From Fragilariopsis cylindrus CCMP1102 (taxonomy: Eukaryota > Bacillariophyta > Bacillariophyceae > Bacillariales > Bacillariaceae), in the NCBI GenBank assembly GCA_900095095.1, contig FMBT01000679.1:1-22299 (forward strand): DNA of 22,299 nt, given 5' to 3'. Positions 8,279 through 16,574 of this stretch are shown here, piece after piece. A program made the translations under genes and the position numbers. The stretch's first letter is position 1, and each line of letters starts with the position of its first letter. The notes under the pieces were generated by a model. The model was not told where the DNA came from and made no database searches. It saw nothing but the letters and a program-made list of their open reading frames with translations.

Positions 8279-11119
8279 ATGGCGAAGAAGAACTCAAGAA
8301 AGTCAGGTAAGATGCAGACAAGTACATTGGACACAATGCCAATGTCACCACCGAGGGGTGGTAGGACAATACCTACAGATTTCATCCCCTATGATGGAAT
8401 CAAAGAGGAGGAGATCGAAGCACTAAAGCTAGTTTTTCCCCTGAACGACAGCAATCCCTACAAGGATGACCCATACAAGATAAAACCCTTCATGCCAATG
8501 ACAAGGTATGAAGAATCGGATCACCATGCACACCTTGTCACATTACATGATGAAGAGATGGATGTAGACCAAAAGTATATCGCCATCGAAAACTTGATAA
8601 AGCAAATGTTTAGCACACAACATGCATGGACCCCACCGACATGGACGCCAAGAAGCAGATACCACTACGCCCAACCACTTCATACTATCCTACATCAATC
8701 GGAGCCACAGTATGAGAGAAGAGGTAAAGCACCTCGAATCGTTGAATCACCACCACAGATACAACTTTTGAAGGAATTAGCAGAGGAAACTGAACTTGAC
8801 TCCAGCGACACCGGAAGTGCATGGACAGTGAAGCAAGCCAAGCAGAGAGCCAAGCGAGCAAGAGAAAGAGATGGAAGAAACACCTCTCGATACAAAGCAA
8901 AGCAGCGCCTGGCAAATTCGAAGTCACCACAGAAACTGCCAAAAGAAGTGCAAAACATATCATCACTATTCGATTCGGAAGCAGAAGAATCAGAAGTAGA
9001 GAAGGAAGAGGAATTAGATGATGATACGGTAAAGGAAGAAATGGATGATACAAAGGAAGAAATGGATGATACAATCGATAGACTAGAACAACAGGAAGAG
9101 GAATACTTACAAGTACAAGAGGAGACCAAAAGTGAGGTACTAAATGATAGTAACCACACCCCCAGTGTACTTGGAACGGATAGCAACAACGATAGTAGTA
9201 GACTTGGATCCCGTAGTAGCATAGACTTAGAAGATATGATCGATAAGAGGATGGAAGAAATGATGAATAGAAAGATGGAAGTGAGATACAAGGAAATGGA
9301 AGTAAGAAACACCCAAGAACACCTTGATTCCATCACCCGAATGATGCGAATGGAAGAGAGTGCGGGTAATCAAATGAGAATAACAAAAATGATGTTACAA
9401 GATGCTGAATCAAAACGTTTGGAACTCACCTCAAAGATAGATGAAGTCACAAACCGAATCGATGAAGCAACCACAACAATTGCAGAAGTGGACACGGCCA
9501 CATCAGTTCTTGCAGATCATCTGGAAGCAGCACAAGTAGCCATGCAACTCATTACAACATCCAGACAACTAACGGCAGGAGAAGCAGTAGCCATGCGATT
9601 GGGTGCAAAGAAACTAGCACAGAAGTTAACTGACCACACGGATGCACTAGTACAAGATCTCCAAAACCACAAGGATGCCTTAGCACAAGATCTCCAATGG
9701 TCCCCAGAGGAACTAGATCCAACGAGAATCAAAACAGCACTGAAAGATGCCATAGCACAAATCAAATCAGCGAGGGATAGCACCACCCTTGGATTGAGCG
9801 ACATGGCACAGTCGATAAATAGGGAAAGCCGGAAGAATATCATCGTGGAAAACCGAACACAATCCATAGCAACCAAGACAGAACTAGCAGAGTTCACCAA
9901 GAAAGCAACGGATGACTTGGTCATTACATTATCAATGATAGAAAACCAATCGAAGGCAGCAATAACATCCCTAGTCGACGGACCCGATTTTCGACAGATC
10001 ATCCAGAACCAAATCAAAGCCTACATCAAAACATTCCCACAAGAAATGTCAGATTCGCTGATGGAATTTACACAGGATTTTTTCAAAGACAATGATACAA
10101 TCGACCATTATATCAGAGGGGTAGCATCCTCAGTATCGGATATAGGACATATCACAGGCCAACTTGAGGGAGAAATCGATGGGATTGCGACGAAATGGAT
10201 GAATACCAATGTAGGAGATATCACCAACAATCTTGAGAGAGAAGTGGATCGAATCGCGACGGAGTGGATGCATACCAACGTAGACAAAGCAACAGATTGG
10301 ACACAAACCAACATAGGAAAGGAAATGCCAAGCACAACCGACACGGAGGACCCAACAGTAGAGGAAGAGAAATCGTACAACGAGAAAATGAGTGAGAGTG
10401 ATACAGGGACAGGAGATACAGGAACGTATACCGGTCTATTTCCAGGGGCAAACAGAAGATTTCAACAAGATCAAGCAGCACGAAAAGCCCGACAGGCAGA
10501 GGAAGCAGCGCTGGCAGAGACTAAGAGATTGGGACACATCTCAAAATCGATAACAAGGTTTGGCACCATGCAAATGCACAAACATTGTATCCCAGCAAAG
10601 ACGATAGTAACGATGGATCAAGCAAAACAACTGTACAACGAGATGTATGATGACTGCCTCATAGAGACATACCCACTCACCAAACTAAAGCACCTATCAC
10701 CGACAGGATCATGCCTACCACCAATGCACAATGAAACGGATAATACCATCTCCACCATCAGCCATGCAATCATGAGAAGACTTAAGGTCATTATACCAAT
10801 TACAAACCTGGCGATGCTGGACATAATCAGTCCATTCGATGAGGAACGCAATGGGTACGGAGCACTATATGCCATCATGAGAAGGACATGTGCGTTCATG
10901 AAACCTACCACACAAGGATGGGGACCAACTTGGAGCAAAACAATGACCCCAAGTGCATATGTAGTAGAACTACAAACATCGGTAGCAACTCATGAAATGA
11001 GGCATAACACCATATACTCGGAAGTTCAACAATCACAAGAAATGCTCCACCAAGCACTTCAATCTTACAATACTAATAGAGCGTTACAAGCAGTAAGTAG
11101 TCAAATAGGTTTAGACTAA
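8279..11119 (+). CDS. Uncharacterised 946-residue acidic coiled-coil protein, possibly Gag-like
   Basis: I do not recognise this gene. The ATG sits in a good eukaryotic context (ACCATGGCG) and the frame is open for 2,841 bp. Residues 1-160 are Pro/Arg-rich. Residues about 240-265 are Glu/Asp-rich with the duplicated phrase KEEMDD. Residues 310-560 are strongly helical with heptad-like spacing, including repeated DALxQDLQ. Residues about 627-680 hold tandem repeats of the pattern E-x-D-x-IAT-x-W-M-x-TNV. The last ~110 residues (YGALYAIMRRTCAFM, then MTPSAYVVELQ and MLHQALQ) recall the helical start of a retrotransposon Gag (UBN2-type) core, but the protein stops where such a core would continue. 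It could be a truncated Gag of a third element, a gag-only element or a host gene. No membrane segment, signal peptide or zinc knuckle is seen. Confidence 0.7.
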   Translation: MAKKNSRKSGKMQTSTLDTMPMSPPRGGRTIPTDFIPYDGIKEEEIEALKLVFPLNDSNPYKDDPYKIKPFMPMTRYEESDHHAHLVTLHDEEMDVDQKYIAIENLIKQMFSTQHAWTPPTWTPRSRYHYAQPLHTILHQSEPQYERRGKAPRIVESPPQIQLLKELAEETELDSSDTGSAWTVKQAKQRAKRARERDGRNTSRYKAKQRLANSKSPQKLPKEVQNISSLFDSEAEESEVEKEEELDDDTVKEEMDDTKEEMDDTIDRLEQQEEEYLQVQEETKSEVLNDSNHTPSVLGTDSNNDSSRLGSRSSIDLEDMIDKRMEEMMNRKMEVRYKEMEVRNTQEHLDSITRMMRMEESAGNQMRITKMMLQDAESKRLELTSKIDEVTNRIDEATTTIAEVDTATSVLADHLEAAQVAMQLITTSRQLTAGEAVAMRLGAKKLAQKLTDHTDALVQDLQNHKDALAQDLQWSPEELDPTRIKTALKDAIAQIKSARDSTTLGLSDMAQSINRESRKNIIVENRTQSIATKTELAEFTKKATDDLVITLSMIENQSKAAITSLVDGPDFRQIIQNQIKAYIKTFPQEMSDSLMEFTQDFFKDNDTIDHYIRGVASSVSDIGHITGQLEGEIDGIATKWMNTNVGDITNNLEREVDRIATEWMHTNVDKATDWTQTNIGKEMPSTTDTEDPTVEEEKSYNEKMSESDTGTGDTGTYTGLFPGANRRFQQDQAARKARQAEEAALAETKRLGHISKSITRFGTMQMHKHCIPAKTIVTMDQAKQLYNEMYDDCLIETYPLTKLKHLSPTGSCLPPMHNETDNTISTISHAIMRRLKVIIPITNLAMLDIISPFDEERNGYGALYAIMRRTCAFMKPTTQGWGPTWSKTMTPSAYVVELQTSVATHEMRHNTIYSEVQQSQEMLHQALQSYNTNRALQAVSSQIGLD

Positions 11120-11173
11120 AGTAGAAATTATGAGTACTAGCTATTGTAATGAGTCGGGTCTGTATCGTATCGT

Positions 11174-11195
11174 ATATCGCAAGTGAATGCGATAT
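11174..11195. repeat. 8-bp inverted repeat, loop of 6
   Basis: ATATCGCA (11174-11181) pairs perfectly with TGCGATAT (11188-11195) across the loop AGTGAA. It is the first of the hairpin series. Confidence 0.7.
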
Positions 11196-11254
11196 CGTAT
11201 ATGAAAGTCAGTCCTGAGTGATTCTTGAGTCACTAGTATTCGGAGTCGTAGTCG

Positions 11255-11280
11255 ATATCATGCGCGCAAGCGCGTGATAT
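11255..11280. repeat. 11-bp hairpin with GCAA tetraloop
   Basis: ATATCATGCGC (11255-11265) pairs with GCGCGTGATAT (11270-11280), with one T-G position, around the loop GCAA (11266-11269). In + strand RNA this would be a GNRA tetraloop. It is the strongest stem of the series. Confidence 0.75.
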
Positions 11281-11337
11281 AATAACTTATATGAGATAAT
11301 CAGAAGCCGGTACGCTATCGCCAGCTACCGTCTGTTA

Positions 11338-11350
11338 CTCCCCTTTATTT
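11338..11350 (-). promoter_or_regulatory. Possible polypurine tract of element 2
   Basis: On the - strand this reads AAATAAAGGGGAG, which resembles retroviral plus-strand primers and lies about 370 bp past the pol stop. The next bases are TAACAG rather than the TG expected at an LTR start. It is either degraded or not a polypurine tract. Confidence 0.25.
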
Positions 11351-11426
11351 CACATAAGGTATTATTTGTATCGTATACAAGGATTCTCTTAAAAAACCTT
11401 TTTAGGAAAAAGAGAAAACTTTACTT

Positions 11427-11446
11427 TATCTTTTATCCAAAAGATA
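11427..11446. repeat. 8-bp hairpin, loop of 4
   Basis: TATCTTTT (11427-11434) pairs perfectly with AAAAGATA (11439-11446) across ATCC. Confidence 0.65.
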
Positions 11447-11666
11447 TTTGATAATTTGTTTGTTTGCTTGTTGTTTTTGTAGGCAGGTGGTATTCGCACA
11501 TGGTGGGTTGTAAAATGTGTGAACAAAACTTAGAATATAATTTTGCAATCCTTTATATTTCTTCATTAACAATACAATCTTCATCATTGTATCATCCTTC
11601 AAAATATGTCGATTCTGGCAAAATTTATTTATCGTAATGGAGTATCACGATATGTTGTATAATTTC

Positions 11667-11738
11667 TTTCTTCATTGTAATAAATTTTACAATGTTCAGA
11701 TCTTCATTCACCGTAACACGATTTACGATGGTTCAAGA
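11667..11738. repeat. Two diverged 36-bp tandem units, each with an inverted repeat
   Basis: CATTGTAA...TTACAATG (11673-11694) and CACCGTAA...TTACGATG (11709-11730) start 36 bp apart. They share flanking CTTCATT and TTCA-rich sequence. The second unit overlaps the pol stop codon of element 2 (11723-11725). Confidence 0.5.
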
Positions 11739-13741
11739 TTCTTGTTTGTTTTCGAATGAGGGTTTCTTGTCTTCGAAGTAGGTGGTGTATAATGCCGATA
11801 TGGTATTGGTGCATCTAGAATATCCACCGATTTGTCGTCTTTATGGGTATTCAGTTGACGAAACAGATATGGATGCGCTAGACGATGAAAAACACTTGGT
11901 CCTAGTGGTTTTGTTAGGATATCTGCGATGTTTTGTTCTGATCGGACATGTCCAAATCGAACAAAACCAGCAGCAATTGCTTCGCGTATCCGCATGATTT
12001 GACAAGATAGATGTTTCTTCTTGATCTTTGATGATGGTAGTGTTGTATTTACAACCACTGATAAATTATCTCCAAGTAATTCACTTCTCTTTTCAACTCT
12101 TATACCAAGACATCTTAATTTGTATCTCATTTCAATGATTAGATCAATTGCCATTCGAGCTGCAATCATTTCAGATCCAAATGTAGATGTTTCGACTGTA
12201 CGTTGACGTTTTGAAACCCAAATAATTGGTGTGTTGTTAATTAGTAACAATATACCTGTAACTGATCGACGTGTTACATTGTTTCTTGCATGATCAGCAT
12301 CAACATACACCGTAAGTTTTACAGGATCACCATAAGGGTCTGGGGATTTTTCAGGTATATCTTCAATGGCATCCGGAAAGAATTCACTCCAATCACAATC
12401 ACGATGAAATGTTGCAAGTTTTCTTCCTGGTGGATCAGAAGAATCGATTGTTAGCATGGCTCTGGGATGTTGTTTTAAGTAGCCGAATATACGTTGTAGT
12501 GCTAGAAGATGACCTTCTCGTGGTGCTACTGTATATTGAGCCAAAGTATTGACAGCAAAATGAATATCAAATCTTCCTAGTGTAACCATCCAATTTGCAC
12601 TTCCAAGTAGTGAACGGTATTTTGATTGTTCTTTGGCAGAGATCAGTTTTGAATTATCTAGCTCAGCATGATAAAGAGGGTCGTGTGGTACAGTAACTTT
12701 ACGAAACGTAGTTTCACACATCCGTTCTAAATTTTCCATACAATTCTTGATATATGTATGACTTGAAAGACCAAATTTTATATTATGTTCTTCCCATGTA
12801 GGAGGATATTTAACAACGTCACCTCCAAGGTAAAATTGTGGGTATCCAACGCCCTTCATCGTATAAAATTCTTCGAGATAATGAATAATTTTCTCTGGTT
12901 CTTTTGAAAAACACATTACGTCATCAACATATCGTGCAATATATTCATAACTTCCGTCAGCTGTTTTTCTCATCCATAGATCATGATCAGCTCTTGATGG
13001 TCGGAAGTGAATACGTCGAAGTTTTGCAGATAATGATTCATGGAAACGTGCTGCTCCAGTCTTCGTTCCATAAACTGATTTACTCAAGATGAGTCGTTTT
13101 CCTTCAAGTTCTGGTCCAAATTCTGGTCCAGCAATGATGAATAGTTTCTCCGTAGTAAATGATGTGAGGAAAGCGTTTCCAACGTCTCCCGCAACACATT
13201 TTAAATTATTCATTTGGGCCAATAAGAATCCCATTCGAATTGCTTCAATCGATACGACAGGTGCAAAACAGTCTTCTTTATGAACTGGAGGAGATCTGTT
13301 ACCATCAATAACTAATCTTGCTTTCCGTCTTCCATCGACTTTACAAGCAAATATTAGATGATATGGTACTCGTCTGTATCCTGGCGGTGTAGGCTCGCCT
13401 TCTTGAAGTGGTTTGAATGAGTTAAATTCATGAATTATTTGGTATAATTCTTTATCAATTGATTGTTTCCAAAGTAGATTTCCATTTGAATCGTCAACTA
13501 ACTTTGATGATTTTGCGGATTTTGGTATTTCTACTCCAAACTCGTATTTCTTACCAGTAATAACTGATGTTCGATAAGTTTGTATCATGGTTGTTAATGT
13601 TTTATCGGAATCGATGTATTTTGGTATCCATTCCCAACCAGGCTTATAAATTAAATCATTTTGATATGCATATCTAACACATAACCATGGATCGTCCATA
13701 CGTAAATCATCAAGAGGAATATTTTTTTTGGTGTATTTCAT
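11723..13741 (-). pseudogene. pol: Pol part 4 of element 2: reverse transcriptase and RNase H
   Basis: This 672-residue open segment is complete for both enzymes. Reverse transcriptase runs from about residue 90 to 400, with GDVGNAFLTS (185-194), SVYGTKTGAARFH (222-234) and the catalytic YVDD (271-274). RNase H follows with YVDADHA, the GSEMIAA glutamate, GDNLSVV and the terminal NIADILTKPLG. The frame is +1 relative to the integrase segment upstream. The change falls in an overlap of about 45 nt that contains a run of eight A (13722-13729, T on the + strand). Seven A would join the frames. The ATG at 13741 lies in that overlap and is probably not a natural start. All catalytic residues survive, so only the frame is broken, unless transcript slippage repairs it. 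Confidence 0.88.
13722..13729 (-). other. A8 run at the integrase/RT frame change
   Basis: Eight consecutive A on the coding strand lie inside the short overlap between the integrase frame (stop 13710-13712) and the RT frame. One A fewer would make them continuous. This is either an indel mutation, a sequencing error or a slippage site. Confidence 0.6.
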
Positions 13742-14157
13742 CAGGCCATTGTATTTTCATGTACACTTTTCGTTCCTCATCATCATGAAGATGTTGTACA
13801 TGATGCGATAAGATAGTCTTCGGAGTCCAATGTGCAACGTCTGGATCCGGTGAAAACATATCATTCAGCTTGTCTAAGTAAGAGTGATATGCTCGTAATT
13901 CTTCAACATTATCAATCGGTTTCATTTGAATGTGTTGTACTTTTGGAAATACACTTTCAACTTCAAATCGAGATATCGGAGGTAATGCCGTAGTTGATAA
14001 TGGTTTAACGATAGCAGATGATGTAAACATAATAATTCCTAGTTTTGCAATGGTGTTTATACATTTCATAGGTAGAGTTTCTTTTCGTAGTCTTGAAGAT
14101 CGTCTACCATTTGTTTCATCTTTCTCGGTATCAGGTAATATATTTTTAGATGAAATA

Positions 14158-14310
14158 GCATCTCCCCTATCCTTTTCAATCGTAACTTCCTTCTTCGATG
14201 AAATTGTAGCTCCCCTGTCTTCAGAAGTAGAAGCTCCCCTTTTCGCTGAAGTTTTAGCTCCCCTATCTGTTGGAATAGTAGCTTTCTTTTTCGTTGAAAT
14301 ATGAGGTGTC
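14158..14310 (-). repeat. Degenerate tandem repeats in the integrase-RT linker
   Basis: About five imperfect coding repeats of 10-12 residues carry a Lys/Glu-Asp-Arg-Gly-Ala core alternating with Ser/Thr-Ser-Lys-Lys. On the + strand they appear as recurring AGCTCCCCT blocks. They form a charged, disordered linker downstream of the Tudor-like module. Confidence 0.6.
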
Positions 14311-14363
14311 GTTTTACCAGGAGGTAATTCTTCGTTGAAACGATATTCATGAGGATAAATTTT

Positions 14364-14531
14364 ATAGAGATCAATACTTTCACGTATTTGTTCCATATCC
14401 AAATCTTCATTATCATTATCATCATATCTGATGTGCCACATTTGATTATGATTGTCATCCGTCCATGTAAAGGTAACTGTACCAACGTAAATTCCATCAT
14501 GAAATCGTTTTGATATACGTTTTCCGACTAA
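14364..14531 (-). other. Tudor-like domain within the element 2 integrase tail
   Basis: About 56 residues show the hallmark order of Tudor and PTM/DIR17-like Tudor folds: G-K-R-I-S-K-R-F, then Y-V-G-T-V, then W-H-I-R-Y-D-D-N-D-N-E-D-L. Aromatic positions Phe, Tyr, Trp and Tyr could form a methyl-lysine or methyl-arginine cage. Placement after the integrase core parallels the chromodomain of Gypsy chromoviruses, which guides integration to marked chromatin. The domain call is by motif recognition only. Confidence 0.65.
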
Positions 14532-15739
14532 TGTTGGAGTTAGTTGTTCGTTTATTTTTGTAGTATCCTCAGTATGCGGTGGTTGAATTTCATTTTTATG
14601 TGTAACTGTTGATGAAGGTTTCTTGGCATCTGTCTTTTGACGTTTTAGATCTTTACGTAGAGGTATCGCTGTTGATGAAAAACGTAATTCAGACTCCCCT
14701 GTATATGGATCATCTTGTGCAAGATGTAGTTCAAGCATTTTGTCAACTGATGGTGGTACTAAGCATAAATCTGGTAATTCAAGTATTGAATCAAATTTTG
14801 ATATTCGTTCAGTTGATGGTTCAAAAAATTGTTCCGGATCCGTATCCGCATCAAGATTTAATTCATCATGATCATATTTATCCATTGTGTCCATATCAGA
14901 TGGTGTTGGATGCCATGTTTCCGATGGTTGTCTAAGTTTCGGTCGGACTGAAGTATCTAGTGTCGACCCGTCCCATCTTACTCTTTTGTTAGAAGTAAAT
15001 GGTCTGACGACGCTGACACTTACGACTTGTTTTGTTTGATCATCATATATTAGAAATGTAAGATCATCTCCAACATTGTTACTGCATCCAACGAAATATC
15101 CAGGTCGTTCTCTTGATTCTGGAAATTTATCAACATGATCAAGGTATAACACTCTTTCCCAAAAGACGAATTGTAGATACTTTGATATATCTCGAGTAAT
15201 ACCATCTCTTGCTGTAGCAGGGATGAACTTTCTTTCATTGTTCCATGTATGATTATGTATGTCAGCTAGGTAATTTGCAGCCAAGAACCAAGTCCATACT
15301 GGTGCTCCAGTCATATCTAACAATACATGTAGTGCAGCTTTCATCCATCGAACTCCGCCGCTTTCACAAACATTTTGTTGTTGGTTATCAACTTCTGAAA
15401 ATTGATCCTTTACCAAATGTTCTCTGTTGAAATCCTTGACCTTGTCACTATTTGCTTCCCCCGCATTATCACGTCGTAAGATACTTGGTATTCCATGGTC
15501 TCGAATAAAATCTTTATAGGCCATTAAGAAACCTTCTCCACCTGGTCTATGTCCATATATTTGAATACATGTTGTTTTCATTCCATAAAATATATGAGCA
15601 TTAACGAATCCATTAGCAACATCTGCGCAGTTACAATAGAATTTGTCTGTAGAAATTCCTTCATTAATTCTTCTTGTATTAAGGAAAGGGAATCTTGCTT
15701 TTACATGTTTCCGTAGTGGATATCGAATGATGAGTCTCG

Positions 15740-16303
15740 CTAGTTGTTTGTATTAGCAAGTGTTTTTCGTACAATCTCAATTGGTCTGAATCCGAGAAAA
15801 GGTCTAAGTTTCTGAGGATCTAAGTCTTTGTGTAAAACTCTGTGCCAGGTTTTAACTGCACATGCATGAGCATCACGATCATCTTTGTGTAGAAGTTGAG
15901 GTGGTAGTTCAAGTTCTTCATCAGTTAGATCATATTGTTGATTAGTGAAAAGTATCCGATGTAGATTAATGTTTGAAAATATGGGATCATCACCATCTTC
16001 GTGAGTCTTTAATAATCTCAAATATTTTTCTTCTTCCTTGTTCCTTTGTTCACTTGGAGTTCGATTTAGTGGTAGTCCGACTAAATCATCATATCCTTGT
16101 TTTGAAAGGAAGCTATCAATATTTGTAAAAGTATCAAAAGATGGTAGTTCATTTAATACGTTCATCGGTTCTGGTTCAAATGAATTTGCAATAAATGCCT
16201 TGGTTGGCTCTTTTCGTACATTAGATATTGTTGGAAAGGTATCGTCTCGCTTTATTGATGCAATGGTCGGACGACGTAGACATGATGCTTGTCCGGAAAT
16301 TTA
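15740..16303 (-). pseudogene. pol: Pol part 2 of element 2: pre-integrase region
   Basis: This segment lies between the Gag-protease/Pol junction and the integrase. The frame is open from 16300 to a TAG at 15740-15742. It is acidic, then ends in a His/Cys-containing stretch (HACAVKTWHRVLHKDL, then LRPFLGFRP) typical of the region just before a Copia integrase. The next frame is closed upstream by TAA at 15753-15755. The single-base change must therefore lie in the ~10 bases TACAAACAAC between them, most simply one missing base. The ATG at 16165 is internal and not a likely start. Confidence 0.7.
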
Positions 16304-16568
16304 TTGTAGTCGGAATCGGTTTCGGTGTGATTGGTGTTGAATCTCTTGGTGACCCCAATGTTGAATACGATGTTTTATCTTCTTGTATACACGTTGCTGA
16401 TGTAGTTTCAAGTTTCTTGACTTCTTCATATTCATCATCATTCAACGATGATTCATCATCTCGTGATAACATTATTGGAGTCGGTGCAGATGGGTAAGAT
16501 ACTTTTGTGTCTTCATATTTCACGTTAGTGTTAGGGCAGCAGGTATCGGTTTTTACCAGCCCTTGCGA
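16221..16568 (-). pseudogene. pol: Pol part 1 of element 2: N-terminal segment after the frameshift site
   Basis: This short frame starts with a -1 shift out of the Gag-protease ORF at 16568 and reads on through CCPNTNVKYEDTK. That leads into an acidic Ser/Thr/Pro-rich stretch up to the TAA at 16221. The frame of the following segment differs by +1, and the change lies between 16221 and 16300, probably near 16290. No enzyme domain is present; the segment looks like a disordered linker. Confidence 0.6.
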
Positions 16569-16574
16569 AAATTT
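16533..16574 (-). promoter_or_regulatory. Candidate -1 ribosomal frameshift signal, Gag-protease/Pol of element 2
   Basis: On the - strand the heptamer A AAT TTT (16574 down to 16568) is in the Gag-protease reading phase and belongs to the same class as the RSV gag-pol site A AAU UUA. A 4-nt spacer (CGCA) follows, then AGGGC (16563-16559), which can pair with GCCCT (16537-16533). The zero-frame stop TAA is at 16555-16553, four codons after the heptamer. The downstream pol frame is exactly -1. Heptamer class, spacer length and outer stem are the same as in element 1. Confidence 0.65.

Larger units (their letters stand above)
11120..11722. other. Non-coding, hairpin-rich interval between convergent genes
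   Basis: These 603 bp separate the stop of the + strand 946-codon gene from the stop of the - strand pol. No coding signal was found. The stretch contains at least ten short inverted repeats, listed in the findings, and a tandem 36-bp unit at its right end. It should contain the 3' LTR of element 2 or its remnant. However, nothing in it matches the leader side of element 2 (21531-22299). Confidence 0.6.
13710..15752 (-). pseudogene. pol: Pol part 3 of element 2: integrase core, Tudor-like module and basic linker
   Basis: The frame is open from 15752, not only from the ATG at 15581. The integrase catalytic triad is present: Asp (15645-15647, in STDKF), Asp (15468-15470, in RRDNAGE) and Glu (15363-15365, in VCESGG), with 34 residues between the last two. 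After the integrase, residues 351-406 (counted from the 15581 ATG) form a compact domain with the pattern VGKRISKRF...YVGTV...W.IRYDDNDNEDLD. This matches the Tudor-like modules of chromatin proteins. A run of degenerate repeats containing DRGA follows, then a basic RRSSRLRKE stretch that could act as a nuclear localisation signal. The segment ends at 13710 by frameshift. Confidence 0.85.

Noticed and set aside
8695-9336. A 213-codon - strand frame opposite the orphan gene
   Set aside because: Serine-rich translation caused by antisense reading of the Glu/Asp-rich stretch. The + strand frame is far longer and has natural composition.
15740-15755. A second programmed frameshift at the integrase border of element 2
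   Set aside because: The local sequence (TAC AAA CAA C and overlapping A AAC AAC) does not fit the X XXY YYZ rule in the correct phase, so one lost base is the simpler reading.
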